Assembly: GCF_000422545.1 (NCBI RefSeq)
Contig: NZ_AULZ01000009.1
Span: 62,001 to 126,000 of the forward strand
From: Desulfocurvibacter africanus subsp. africanus DSM 2603
Lineage (GTDB): Bacteria > Desulfobacterota > Desulfovibrionia > Desulfovibrionales > Desulfovibrionaceae
DNA: 64,000 nt
Reading direction: 5' to 3'
Under the pieces are notes generated by a model. The model had not been told where the DNA came from and ran no database searches. It saw nothing but the letters and a program-made list of their open reading frames with translations. Shown in pieces: positions 9,607 through 18,809 of the stretch. Made by a program: the position numbers and the translations under genes. Within the stretch, counting starts at the first letter, position 1. The number at the start of each line of letters is the position of its first letter.

Positions 9607-11169
9607 ATGTTCGCACCCCTGCCCACACCGCACGAGATGGCCGGCTGGGACCGACTGAGCGCACGCGACTTCGGCATCATGCCCGAGATGCTCATGGAAA
9701 ACGCCAGTCGCGCGGCCCTGCAGGCCCTTTTCGACGCGCTCGGCGTAAAAGCCCATAGCCCGGCAAACAAGCGTGTGCTGCTCTTGGCAGGCCCCGGCAA
9801 CAACGGCGGCGATGCCACCGCCCTATCCAGACATCTGCATGATCTTGGCCACGAGGTACTGCTGCTGCACACCAGACCTCGTCAGGACTACAAAAACGAA
9901 GCAGCCTACCATTTAGAGCTGGCCCTGAAGGCCGGTGTGCCGACCCGGCTGGCGACCGATCTCGACGCCCGCGACCTGGGCGGCTATGATGTGGTGGTGG
10001 ACGGCTTGCTGGGTACGGGCCTGAGCGGCGAGTTGCGGCCGGACATGCTCAACCTCGTGCGTCTGACCAACGATCTTGGCCGCAAGGCCTTTGTGCTGGC
10101 CCTGGACATACCATCGGGACTGTCGGGATTCACGGGCCGACCTTTGCCTGAAGCGGTCCGCGCCAATCTGACCGTGACCTTCGAAGCCGCCAAGATCGGG
10201 ATTGCCCAGCCCGAGGCAGCTCCGTACATCGGCCAGCTGGACGTGCGGCCCATAGGCATACCCCGAGCGCTGCGCAAGGCACATGCCCCCGCCCACGTGC
10301 TCATGACCGCCGGGCTGACGGATCTCATTGAGAAACCAGGGCCGGGCCTGCACAAGGGAACCGCCGGGCACGTGCTCATCATCGGCGGTTCCGCCGGCCT
10401 GACCGGCGCGCCCATGCTCGCGGCAGTGGCGGCCATGCGCGCAGGTGCCGGACTGGCCACCATCGCCTGCCCGGCAGGCATTGCCGATGCGGTAAAGGCC
10501 TCCCGTCCCGAAGTCATGATTCTGCCTTTGGGCAGCGGCACGGAGTGGACGCCGAACATGATGGCTGCGCTGGAGCCGGAGTTGGCGCGCTTTGATGCCG
10601 CCGTGGTCGGCCCTGGATTGGGACGGGCCGGCGACACGGCGAACTTTTTACGCGCCTGGTTGTCCGCCGCGGCTCTGCCCACTGTCTACGACGCCGACGC
10701 ACTGAATCTTTTGGCATCCCAAAAGGAACTCTTGAAAAAAATTGGAGAGTCGGCAATTGTCACTCCCCATCCCGGCGAGATGGCGCGCCTGCTCGATCTG
10801 GATATCGCTGAAGTCCAGGCTCGGCGCAGTGAATGCTGCCGGCGACTCGCGGAGAACACCGGCGCAGTGAGCGTGCTCAAGGGCGCGGCCAGCCTGGTGG
10901 CCGGCGCCAACGGTCCACAGGCCGTATCGCCATATTGCGAACCGAACCTGGCCGTGGCCGGCTCCGGCGACGTGCTCTCCGGGATTTTGGGCCGCCTGCT
11001 GGCCGGGGGGCTCGACGCGTATCATGCCGCCTGCCTTGGCATACTATGGCACGGGCAGGCCGGCAGCATCCTGGCCAGAGATTTCCCCTACCGGGGCAAC
11101 ATGCCGCTGGAAATCGCGCATGTCTTACCGCAAGCCATCAAGGAGCTGAAAGGTCATGTTCAGCGCTAA
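9607..11169 (+). CDS. nnr: Bifunctional NAD(P)H-hydrate epimerase / ADP-dependent dehydratase
   Basis: This 520-aa fusion repairs hydrated NAD(P)H. Residues 1 to about 215 are the YjeF-N epimerase domain (LLAGPGNNGGDATALSRHL, LDIPSGLSG). About 230-515 are the ribokinase-fold dehydratase domain (HVLIIGGSAGLTGAPMLA, TPHPGEMARLL, VAGSGDVLSGILG). Both active regions look complete. It starts 15 bp after acpS and overlaps the following CBS-domain gene by 14 bp, so the two are probably co-translated. Confidence 0.95.
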   Translation: MFAPLPTPHEMAGWDRLSARDFGIMPEMLMENASRAALQALFDALGVKAHSPANKRVLLLAGPGNNGGDATALSRHLHDLGHEVLLLHTRPRQDYKNEAAYHLELALKAGVPTRLATDLDARDLGGYDVVVDGLLGTGLSGELRPDMLNLVRLTNDLGRKAFVLALDIPSGLSGFTGRPLPEAVRANLTVTFEAAKIGIAQPEAAPYIGQLDVRPIGIPRALRKAHAPAHVLMTAGLTDLIEKPGPGLHKGTAGHVLIIGGSAGLTGAPMLAAVAAMRAGAGLATIACPAGIADAVKASRPEVMILPLGSGTEWTPNMMAALEPELARFDAAVVGPGLGRAGDTANFLRAWLSAAALPTVYDADALNLLASQKELLKKIGESAIVTPHPGEMARLLDLDIAEVQARRSECCRRLAENTGAVSVLKGAASLVAGANGPQAVSPYCEPNLAVAGSGDVLSGILGRLLAGGLDAYHAACLGILWHGQAGSILARDFPYRGNMPLEIAHVLPQAIKELKGHVQR

Positions 11170-11614
11170 AGACATCATGAGCACCCAGGTCATCACCTTC
11201 ACGCCCGACACGGAAATCGTCGCCGCGGCCAGGGTACTCCTGGAAAAAAGGATCAACGGCGCACCCGTGGTCGAGGGTGACCGACTGGTGGGCATCCTGA
11301 GCCAGACGGACTTGGTGGCGCAGCAGAAAACCTTGACCATGCCGACCCTGTTCACTCTCTTGGACGGCTTCATCCCCTTGCGTTCCTACGAAAAGCTGGA
11401 CGAAGACATGCGCAAGATCTCGGCCATGACCGTGGGCGAGGCCATGACAGTCAAGCCAGTCACCGTGCGGCCCGACACGACCATAACCGATATCGCGCAG
11501 ATCATGGTGGAAAAGAAGATCCACACCCTGCCCGTGGTCGAGGGCGACAGGCTCGTGGGCGTCATCGGCAAGGAAGACGTCCTGCGCACTCTGCTCGACA
11601 GCGGAGGACGCTAG
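11156..11614 (+). CDS. Tandem CBS-domain protein
   Basis: This 152-aa protein is little more than two CBS motifs, at about residues 5-60 (TPDTEIVAAARVLLEKRINGAPVV) and 90-147 (DTTITDIAQIMVEKKIHTLPVV), joined by a helical linker. Such modules bind adenosyl ligands and usually act as regulatory subunits; the target is unknown. The start overlaps the nnr stop by 14 bp, and tsaE begins 5 bp after its end. Confidence 0.88.
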   Translation: MFSAKDIMSTQVITFTPDTEIVAAARVLLEKRINGAPVVEGDRLVGILSQTDLVAQQKTLTMPTLFTLLDGFIPLRSYEKLDEDMRKISAMTVGEAMTVKPVTVRPDTTITDIAQIMVEKKIHTLPVVEGDRLVGVIGKEDVLRTLLDSGGR

Positions 11615-11619
11615 GACTC

Positions 11620-12111
11620 ATGTCGATGCTGCTGCGACTGGCCGATGCCGAGGAGACCCTGGAATTCGGGAGCATCCTGGCCAAAGGCCTGCCCGCGGAG
11701 CCCGGCTTCGCCATATTGCTGGAAGGGGATCTTGGCGCCGGCAAGACAACGCTGGTGCGCGGCTTGGTTTCCGCCCTGCCGGGCAGTGAACAGGCCGAAG
11801 TTTCCAGCCCGAGCTTCACCATCTGCAACCTGTACCCGACCCGGCCTCAGGTGGCTCACTTCGATCTGTACAGGCAGCAGGGCTCGGCGCCCGACGACCA
11901 GTATTGCGAGAGCCTGGAATCGCCCTTTACTCTCGTTGTAGTGGAATGGGCACAGTATCTGGCTCCTGCTGACTTGCCAGAAGACGTGCTGCGACTGACT
12001 TGGCAACCGGCCGAGGCTGGTCGACTGGTCAAGCTGGAGGCACGGGGGCAGGCCACCGAAAGATACTTGCACGGGATTTACGGGAAGCTGCGTCGGTTCG
12101 CGGCATCCTGA
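11620..12111 (+). CDS. tsaE: tRNA threonylcarbamoyladenosine synthesis ATPase
   Basis: This 163-aa protein has the TsaE P-loop GDLGAGKTTLVRGL at residues 36-49, then SPSFTICNLY and the HFDLYR motif and VVEWAQYL, all typical. It works with TsaB and TsaD to make t6A37 on ANN-decoding tRNAs. Its C-terminus is family-sized. It is the last gene of the pdxJ string, followed by a 61-bp gap before lysC. Confidence 0.93.
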   Translation: MSMLLRLADAEETLEFGSILAKGLPAEPGFAILLEGDLGAGKTTLVRGLVSALPGSEQAEVSSPSFTICNLYPTRPQVAHFDLYRQQGSAPDDQYCESLESPFTLVVVEWAQYLAPADLPEDVLRLTWQPAEAGRLVKLEARGQATERYLHGIYGKLRRFAAS

Positions 12112-12172
12112 TCAGCCGATAAATAGATCATAGCATATATTCTCGCACACATGTGGGAGGCGTGACAGCTTC

Positions 12173-13405
12173 ATGAACATTGTCGTACAAAAATTCGGCG
12201 GCACCTCAGTGGCCAGCCTGGAACGCATGCAGCAGGTCATGAAAAAGGTCCTGGCTGCGCGCGCTCATGGCAACAAGCTCGTGGTGGTGCTCTCGGCCAT
12301 GTCCGGAGAGACCAACAAGCTCATCGCCCTGGCCAACCAGTTCTCCGAGGAACCCGATCCTGCGGAGCTGGACGTGCTTGTCACCACCGGCGAGCAGGTT
12401 TCGGTGGCTCTTTTCACCATGCTGCTCAAGGACGCCGGGGTCAAGGCCCGTTCGCTGCTCGGTTATCAAGTGCCCATCGAGACGGACAGCGATTTCTGCC
12501 GGGCACGTATCGTGAACATCGACACGGATCGCATCCGCGCCATGCTTGAGGAGTACGACGTGCTCGTCATGGCCGGCTTTCAGGGCTGCGACTGCCACGG
12601 CCGCATAACCACTCTGGGCCGCGGCGGATCGGACACCTCGGGCGTGGCTATCGCCGCGGCGCTCAAGGCCGACACGTGCGAGATATATACCGACGTGGAC
12701 GGCGTCTACACCACGGACCCGAACATCTGTTCCCAGGCGCGCAAGCTGTCCAGAGTGACCTATGACGAGATGCTGGAAATGGCCAGCATGGGCGCCAAGG
12801 TGCTCCAGATACGCTCCGTGGAGTTCGCCAAGAAGTACAATGTGCCGGTGCACGTGCGCTCGACCTTCTCCGACGAGCCGGGCACCATGGTCATCCAGGA
12901 GGACAAGAGTATGGAAGCCGTTCTCGTTTCCGGTATCGCATACGACAAGGATCAGGCTCGCGTCACGGTCTATGACGTCATCGATCAGCCCGGCGTGGCC
13001 GCGGCCATCTTCGGCCCTCTTGCCGAGGATGGCATCCTGGTGGACATGATCATCCAGAATACGAGCCGCGAGGGCCGCACGGACATGACCTTCACCATCC
13101 CGCGCGCGGACCTCAAAAAGACCATGCGCATCCTGGAAGGCACCAAGGCCCAAATCGGCGCCAAGGATATCCAGTATGACACGGGCGTATGCAAGGTCTC
13201 GGTCATCGGCGTGGGCATGCGCAACCACTCTGGCGTAGCCGCCAAGGCCTTCGCGGCCCTGAGCAAGGAGAACGTCAATATACTCATGATCTCCACCTCC
13301 GAGATCAAGATCACCTGTCTCATCGAGGAAAAATACATGGCCCTGGCCGTGCACACCCTCCATGAGGCCTTCGAGCTGGGCAAGAATGGAACAAATGCGT
13401 GCTGA
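12173..13405 (+). CDS. lysC: Aspartate kinase
   Basis: This 410-aa enzyme makes aspartyl phosphate, the first step to Lys, Thr, Met and Ile. The kinase domain carries VQKFGGTSVAS, TTLGRGGSDTS and EIYTDVDGVYTTDP. Two ACT regulatory domains follow from about residue 265 (DQPGVAAAIFGPLAEDGI and GMRNHSGVAAKAFAALS). Length and ACT layout match monofunctional, feedback-controlled aspartokinases. It is followed directly by cimA, which links the aspartate family to isoleucine supply. Confidence 0.96.
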   Translation: MNIVVQKFGGTSVASLERMQQVMKKVLAARAHGNKLVVVLSAMSGETNKLIALANQFSEEPDPAELDVLVTTGEQVSVALFTMLLKDAGVKARSLLGYQVPIETDSDFCRARIVNIDTDRIRAMLEEYDVLVMAGFQGCDCHGRITTLGRGGSDTSGVAIAAALKADTCEIYTDVDGVYTTDPNICSQARKLSRVTYDEMLEMASMGAKVLQIRSVEFAKKYNVPVHVRSTFSDEPGTMVIQEDKSMEAVLVSGIAYDKDQARVTVYDVIDQPGVAAAIFGPLAEDGILVDMIIQNTSREGRTDMTFTIPRADLKKTMRILEGTKAQIGAKDIQYDTGVCKVSVIGVGMRNHSGVAAKAFAALSKENVNILMISTSEIKITCLIEEKYMALAVHTLHEAFELGKNGTNAC

Positions 13406-13406
13406 C

Positions 13407-15014
13407 ATGAAACGTGTCGCCATCTACGACACCACCTTGCGGGACGGGACCCAGGCCGAGGAGATCAACCTCACCCTGGACGACAAGATTCGTATTGCGG
13501 TCAAGCTCGATGAGCTGGGCATCGATTATATCGAGGGCGGCTGGCCGGGATCCAACCCCGTGGACAAGCAGTTCTTCCAGGAGATCAGCAACTACTCCTT
13601 GAAGCACGCGCGCATCGCCGCCTTCGGCAGCACCCACAACCCCAAGAGTACGGCGGACGGCGACTCGAATCTTCAGGCTCTGGTTGAAGCCGCGCCCCAG
13701 GTCATGACCGTATTCGGCAAGACTTGGGACCTGCACGCCAAGGAAGCCTTGCGCATTCCCCTTGAGCGCAACCTGGAAATCATCAGCGCCAGTTTGGCCT
13801 TTCTGCGGCCGCATGCACCCGAGCTTTTCTTTGACGCCGAGCACTTCTTCGACGGCTACAAAGCCAACCCGGAATACGCCCTGCGCTGCCTGGATGCGGC
13901 TCTACAGGGCGGTGCCGAGGTGCTTGTGCTGTGCGACACCAACGGCGGCACCATGCCCACGGAGTTGCGGGAGATCATGACCGCCGTAAAGGCGCGGTTT
14001 CCGCAAGCCAGACTCGGCATCCACGCGCACAACGACTCGGAGCTGGCCGTGGCCAACTCCCTGGAAGCCGTGGCCCAGGGAGCGGAACACATTCAGGGCA
14101 CCATGAACGGCTACGGCGAGCGCTGCGGCAATGCCAACCTCTGCTCCATCATTCCCAACCTGATGCTGAAGATGGGCTGCGCCTGCCTGCCCGAGGACAA
14201 TCTGGCCCTGCTCACGCCGATTTCGCACTTCGTCTCCGAGGTGGCCAACCTGAGACCCTTCCTGCGCCAGCCTTTCGTGGGCCGCTCGGCATTCGCCCAC
14301 AAGGGCGGCATCCATGTCAGCGCCGTGATCCGCAATCCCGAAACGTATGAGCACATCAGGCCTGAACTGGTTGGCAACAAGCAGCGCGTGCTGCTCTCTG
14401 ACCTGGCCGGACGCAGCAACATCCTGGTCAAGGCCAAGAACTACGGCTACGAACTGGACAAGAACGATCCGTGCGTGCAGGACCTGCTCCACGAAATCAA
14501 GGACCGCGAGGCTCTGGGCTACGAATACTCCGCTGCCGAGGCCTCCTTCGAGCTGCTGTTCTTCCGCACCATGGGCTGGTCCAAGCGTTACTTCCAGCTC
14601 ATGAACTTCCGGGTCCTGGACTCGCACGAGCAGAACGGAGAGCCGTTCTCCGAAGCCACGGTGCTGCTCAAGGTCCGCGGCCAAGACCATCACACGGCCG
14701 CCACAGGGCATGGTCCTGTCAACGCCTTGGACAACGCACTGCGCAAGGCCCTGTGCGAGGCCTATCCCGCCCTGAACGAAATGCGCCTGCTGGATTTCAA
14801 GGTGCGCGTCATGACCGGCTATGTTCGCGACGACGGCGGCACGGCCTCCAATGTCCGGGTGCTCATCGAGTCCGGGGACAAACTCGCGCGCTGGATCACC
14901 GTGGGCGTGTCGCACAACATCATCGAGGCGAGCTGGCAGGCGCTGGTGGATTCCTTTACTTACAAGCTGTTCAAGGACGATCCGCAGAAATGGCCCACCA
15001 CGCTGGAAAAATAG
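13407..15014 (+). CDS. cimA: (R)-citramalate synthase
   Basis: This protein of about 535 aa joins pyruvate and acetyl-CoA to citramalate, a threonine-independent route to 2-ketobutyrate and isoleucine. The catalytic barrel starts IYDTTLRDGTQAEEINLTL and has the metal-binding GIHAHNDSELAVANS; LVGNKQRVLLSDLAGRSN follows. The C-terminal LeuA-type allosteric domain (LLDFKVRVMTG, RWITVGVSHNIIEASW) is complete. GTQAEEIN favours CimA over 2-isopropylmalate synthase. The start is uncertain: ATG at 13407 (one base after lysC), 13395 and 13386 are all in frame, none with a strong ribosome site. Confidence 0.92.
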   Translation: MKRVAIYDTTLRDGTQAEEINLTLDDKIRIAVKLDELGIDYIEGGWPGSNPVDKQFFQEISNYSLKHARIAAFGSTHNPKSTADGDSNLQALVEAAPQVMTVFGKTWDLHAKEALRIPLERNLEIISASLAFLRPHAPELFFDAEHFFDGYKANPEYALRCLDAALQGGAEVLVLCDTNGGTMPTELREIMTAVKARFPQARLGIHAHNDSELAVANSLEAVAQGAEHIQGTMNGYGERCGNANLCSIIPNLMLKMGCACLPEDNLALLTPISHFVSEVANLRPFLRQPFVGRSAFAHKGGIHVSAVIRNPETYEHIRPELVGNKQRVLLSDLAGRSNILVKAKNYGYELDKNDPCVQDLLHEIKDREALGYEYSAAEASFELLFFRTMGWSKRYFQLMNFRVLDSHEQNGEPFSEATVLLKVRGQDHHTAATGHGPVNALDNALRKALCEAYPALNEMRLLDFKVRVMTGYVRDDGGTASNVRVLIESGDKLARWITVGVSHNIIEASWQALVDSFTYKLFKDDPQKWPTTLEK

Positions 15015-15019
15015 TCACC

Positions 15020-15844
15020 TTGCAAGAACCAGGGTTTGTAGTTCTGGTGGACAACCGCTCCGGCGGGCAAGGCCTGGGCAGCGAATGGGGCCTTAGCCTG
15101 CTGGTGGCGGCCGGTGGGCAAAAATGGTTATGGGACACCGGAAAGTCTGGCCTTTTCCTGGACAATTCCAGGCGCCTGGGCCTGGACCTGTCGCATATCG
15201 ACGGCTTGGCCCTTAGCCACGGCCATTACGACCATGTGGGCGGATTGGCCGCGCTCGTGAATGCCGGGTTCACCGGCCCCATTGCGGCCCATCCCGCCCT
15301 GACGCGGCAGCGCTTCAGTATTAAGGCCTCGGAGCATAAGGAAATCGGCATGGAGGCAGGCCTCCGCGCCCTGCTCCCCGGCCGCCTGCAGCCTGTATCG
15401 AACAACTGCTCCCTGGCTCCCGGCTTGCGTTTCGTCACGGACATTCCCCGCCGACCCGGCCGCTTCACGGCCACCGCGCACTTTTACCTCGACCAAGAGG
15501 CGAGCAAACCCGACAGCGTGCCGGACGATGCTTTCCTGCTCATGGACACGCTTCGCGGAGCCGTGGTCGTGCTCGGCTGCTGTCACAGCGGCTTGGCCAA
15601 CAGCCTGCTGCACGCGGCCGAACTGGCGAATGTGAATAAGCTCCACGCCGTCGTCGGTGGGATGCATCTGTACTCGGCTGGTCAGGATGCGCAAGAAGAG
15701 GCTGCGGAGGTATTAGAGACTCTGGAATGCGAGATCATCTTCCCAGGGCACTGCGCGGGCGACGCTTCCATTTCCTTTCTGGAACAACGCCTTCCAGGCC
15801 GTGTGCGCCCTCTGCATACGGGCCTGTTTTTCGCCTTTTCCTGA
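15020..15844 (+). CDS. Metallo-beta-lactamase-fold hydrolase
   Basis: This protein of about 274 aa carries the metal-binding SHGHYDHVGG and a late GMHLYSA and FPGHCAG, typical of the MBL superfamily. It resembles the group annotated as dihydropterin-6-ribofuranosylaminobenzene-phosphate synthase-like, but substrate cannot be told. The start is taken as TTG at 15020, five bases after the cimA stop; there is no ATG near the start of the conserved region, and the frame upstream is only the cimA shadow. It faces ktrA tail to tail with 5 bp between. Confidence 0.85.
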   Translation: MQEPGFVVLVDNRSGGQGLGSEWGLSLLVAAGGQKWLWDTGKSGLFLDNSRRLGLDLSHIDGLALSHGHYDHVGGLAALVNAGFTGPIAAHPALTRQRFSIKASEHKEIGMEAGLRALLPGRLQPVSNNCSLAPGLRFVTDIPRRPGRFTATAHFYLDQEASKPDSVPDDAFLLMDTLRGAVVVLGCCHSGLANSLLHAAELANVNKLHAVVGGMHLYSAGQDAQEEAAEVLETLECEIIFPGHCAGDASISFLEQRLPGRVRPLHTGLFFAFS

Positions 15845-15849
15845 TCTAT

Positions 15850-16506
15850 TTACGACTTTAGGTCAGTAAACGAACTGCGCTGGCCGATGACGACGAGCGC
15901 ATCACCTTTGCGCAACGGCTCGTCAGCCTTGGGAATGAACCCGAAGCGCTCTTCACCCGCCTTGCGCACGGCAATGATCTGCACGCCGTATTTACTGGTC
16001 AGCGCCAGTTCCCGCAAAGTCTTGCCGTCCCAGCGGCTCACCGTCAACTCTATCAGCGCCACGTCCTGGCCGAAAGGCAGATACTCTATGAGGCCGGGCA
16101 CAGCCAGCTTGTTGGCCAGTTGATTGGCGGCATATCGCTCGGGGAAAATGACCTCGGTGACGCCGATCTTGCGCAGCAGCTTCTCATGATCAGCACTAAT
16201 AGCCTTGACCCAGACGTTGGCCACGTCCAGCTCCTTGAGATATAGACTGATCATGGCGCTGGCCTCGATGGACCCCCCCACGCTGACCATGACGTGAGTC
16301 ATGTCGCTGAAGCCGAGCTGTTCCAGGGCCTTCTTCTCCGCGCCATCGGCCTGGTAGACCTGCGTAAGGATGTCTTGAGCCCGACGCACGTTGTCCATGT
16401 CCGAATCTATGCCCATGACCTCCTGCCCGAGATCGACCAGGGCCTTGCCGAAAGCCAATCCAAACTTGCCGAGCCCTATGATGCCGACCTGAATTCTTGC
16501 CGCCAT
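15850..16506 (-). CDS. ktrA: KtrA/TrkA-type potassium-channel regulatory subunit
   Basis: This 218-aa protein has a Rossmann RCK-N domain (VGIIGLGKFGLAFGKALVDLG, MGIDSDMDNVRRA) and an RCK-C domain from about residue 135 (FIPKADEPLRKGDALVVIG). Such cytosolic rings bind nucleotides and gate a membrane potassium transporter. The partner is the gene just upstream on the same strand (16528-17883), 21 bp away. The single-RCK length fits KtrA rather than the double TrkA. Confidence 0.9.
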   Translation of the reverse strand: MAARIQVGIIGLGKFGLAFGKALVDLGQEVMGIDSDMDNVRRAQDILTQVYQADGAEKKALEQLGFSDMTHVMVSVGGSIEASAMISLYLKELDVANVWVKAISADHEKLLRKIGVTEVIFPERYAANQLANKLAVPGLIEYLPFGQDVALIELTVSRWDGKTLRELALTSKYGVQIIAVRKAGEERFGFIPKADEPLRKGDALVVIGQRSSFTDLKS

Positions 16507-16527
16507 GCCGGGTTTTCCTCCTTGGCG

Positions 16528-17883
16528 TCAGCCGATGAGCATGTTTCGCTCGGGCCATGCGTAATACGGTTCCTCACGCAGGCTTTGCAGCGCACTCAGA
16601 AAAACTATGGGGCCGATGCGGCCAATGAACATGAGCAGCGAGATGACTATCTTGCCCTGCGTGGACAGCTTGGGTGTAATGCCCGTACTCAAGCCTACTG
16701 TGGCGAAAGCCGAGATGGTCTCGAAAAGAATGTCCATGAAGATGTTGCCCGAGGCCTGAGCATGGGACGTGTCCCCGCCCTCGGTGATGGTCAGGATGAG
16801 CATGGACGTGCCGATGATGGTCACTGCAAAAATGACCAGAGTGAGGGCCTTGTTCACCGTGACCAAGTCCACGGCGTGCTTGCCGATGACCGTCTGCCGG
16901 CGATCCTTGATCTGCGAGATGGCGAAGGCCAGCAGCGTCCTGAAAGTCGTGGTTTTGATGCCGCCCGCGGTGGAGCCTGGCGAGCCGCCGATGATCATGA
17001 GCATCATCATGAACAGCAGCGATGCATTGGTCATCTGGCCGATGTCCAAAGTATTGAAGCCGGCGGTGCGGCAGGTCACAGACTGGAACAAGGATGACAG
17101 GATCTTGCTCAGGGGATCGAGCAGGCTGCGCTCGCCCAGGAACTCGGTGATATAGATGAAGATCCAGCCTATGACGATAAGCCACAGGCTGGTCTGAAGC
17201 ACTATGCGCGTATACCAGCTCAGCCTGCGTTTTCCGCCTCTGGCCAGCCGTTGATGGACAACCCCTTCCAGCTCCACGAGCACCGAGAAGCCCAAGCCGC
17301 CCAAAATGATGAGGGACATGATCACCATGTTGACGCCAACATTATCCTGAAAGCGCACGAGGCTATCGGCGTGCAGGGCGAACCCGGCGTTGCAAAAGGC
17401 CGAGATGGAATGGAACAGGGCCGAGTAGAGAGTGAATCCCTCGGGATCAGAAAAATGCAGGAGCAGCGCGCCCGAGACCTCGATCATTAGAGTCCACAGG
17501 ACCATATGAGTCAGGAAGCGTCCCAGGTGAAACGCCGGGTTGTGCAGCAGGTTCTGACCCACGGCTATACGGTCGGCCAGGGAGACGCGGCGGCGCCAAA
17601 GATAGAAAAAAAGGCTGGCGAAGGTCATAATGCCCAGGCCGCCGACCTGGATGAGCGCGAGGATGATGCTCTGGCCCACACGGGAAAATGCCGTGCCCGT
17701 GTCCACCACCGCCAGCCCTGTGACGCAGGTGGCTGAAGTGGCGGTGAACAACGCGTCTATCCAGGAGATGTTCCCGGCAGCCAAACTGAACGGCTGGTTC
17801 AGCAGGATTGCCCCGATGGCGATGGCCAGCCCGAAGAAGTAGATGGGCAGCGTGAATGGGGAAAAAAGGTTCTTGAAGAACAT
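16528..17883 (-). CDS. ktrB: KtrB/TrkH-type potassium transporter
   Basis: This 451-aa membrane protein is built from four repeated M1-P-M2 units. Selectivity-loop glycines are visible (ATCVTGLAVVDTG, ISAFCNAGFALHADS, TCRTAGFNTLDIGQM, ISAFATVGLSTG). It opens with two hydrophobic segments (FTLPIYFFGLAIAIGAILL) and forms the channel-like subunit of sodium- or nucleotide-controlled K+ uptake. ktrA follows 21 bp downstream. Confidence 0.93.
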   Translation of the reverse strand: MFFKNLFSPFTLPIYFFGLAIAIGAILLNQPFSLAAGNISWIDALFTATSATCVTGLAVVDTGTAFSRVGQSIILALIQVGGLGIMTFASLFFYLWRRRVSLADRIAVGQNLLHNPAFHLGRFLTHMVLWTLMIEVSGALLLHFSDPEGFTLYSALFHSISAFCNAGFALHADSLVRFQDNVGVNMVIMSLIILGGLGFSVLVELEGVVHQRLARGGKRRLSWYTRIVLQTSLWLIVIGWIFIYITEFLGERSLLDPLSKILSSLFQSVTCRTAGFNTLDIGQMTNASLLFMMMLMIIGGSPGSTAGGIKTTTFRTLLAFAISQIKDRRQTVIGKHAVDLVTVNKALTLVIFAVTIIGTSMLILTITEGGDTSHAQASGNIFMDILFETISAFATVGLSTGITPKLSTQGKIVISLLMFIGRIGPIVFLSALQSLREEPYYAWPERNMLIG

Positions 17884-17901
17884 GAGCCGCTTAATACCGG
17901 C

Positions 17902-18705
17902 TTAGACCTGTTGACCACAAGCGCAAAATCCGGCGGGTGAATTACATTCCAGGCTCATGACGAACTCCTCCACCAGTTCACAGACCTGCGCGCGAGTCTC
18001 CCGGTGTGTAGTCAGCACGTGGCGGCTGGTGATGCGCTCCTGGATGGGCAGAAACTCCAGTCTACGCCGTGACGAACCAACGCGGCGCAATATCTCCCAG
18101 GCGTTTCCCACCGGCACGATCCTGTCGCCGGGCGCATGCAGCACGAGCAGGGGGGCGCGCACCGCTCCCAAATCGTGGCGGATAGGCTTGAGCCCTTGCA
18201 TGAGGCTGTGCAAAGGCTCCAGGCACATGACCTCGCCGATGCCCTGCCAGGGCGCGATGGCCCTGGATTCGGGACTAGGCGGCCGCGTCTTGACCATAGG
18301 CGTGACGCGGCGCAGCATGCCGACCAAGGGCAGACGCCAGTCGCAAACCTCGGGGGGAAACCAGCGGTAAATGTAGACGGGCGCCGCCATGGTCACGATG
18401 CCGGCGGGCTGATGGCGCTGTCCGATGCGCAGGGCCAAACTGCCGCCCATGGACAGGCCGACCACAGCCACGGCCGCAAAACGTGCGCGCAACTCCAGAT
18501 AGGCTTGTTCCGAGGCTTCGGCCCACTCGGAGAAGGAGCTTGTGGCGAATGCCGCCACCCCCTTCCCATGGCCCGGCAGCAATGGCGCTTCGGCGTGGAT
18601 GCCCCTGGCAAGCAGGTGCTCCAGCAGGGGCTCCATCTCGAACGGCTCGCCGGTAAACCCGTGCAGCAGAAGACAAGCGATGTCCTCGCGCGTCCCAATA
18701 TCCAT
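17902..18705 (-). CDS. Alpha/beta hydrolase (carboxylesterase/monoglyceride-lipase type)
   Basis: This 267-aa protein has the nucleophile elbow GLSMGG (Ser85), an early LLLHGFTGEP oxyanion-type motif, HAPGDRIVP carrying a plausible acid, and SRHVLTTH carrying a plausible His. It resembles EstA/monoglyceride-lipase-like carboxylesterases with a lid between about residues 115 and 170. No signal peptide is visible. It is 18 bp before the ktrB start on the same strand, perhaps only by chance. Substrate unknown. Confidence 0.85.
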   Translation of the reverse strand: MDIGTREDIACLLLHGFTGEPFEMEPLLEHLLARGIHAEAPLLPGHGKGVAAFATSSFSEWAEASEQAYLELRARFAAVAVVGLSMGGSLALRIGQRHQPAGIVTMAAPVYIYRWFPPEVCDWRLPLVGMLRRVTPMVKTRPPSPESRAIAPWQGIGEVMCLEPLHSLMQGLKPIRHDLGAVRAPLLVLHAPGDRIVPVGNAWEILRRVGSSRRRLEFLPIQERITSRHVLTTHRETRAQVCELVEEFVMSLECNSPAGFCACGQQV

Positions 18706-18809
18706 AAAGGGCTCCTTGCCCTGGCTTTCGGTTTCGTCTATTTCCCGAGTGGCAACGCAGCCATCAGCCGCTCTCTACGATACTTCGCCGCAAAGACCAA
18801 GGATGGGCC

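Noticed and set aside
12206-13423. 405-aa minus-strand open frame opposite lysC
   Set aside because: Antisense shadow with low-complexity His/Gly/Val sequence.
14471-15019. Long N-terminal extension of the metallo-beta-lactamase-fold protein
   Set aside because: This part is the out-of-frame shadow of cimA; the conserved domain begins at about 15020.
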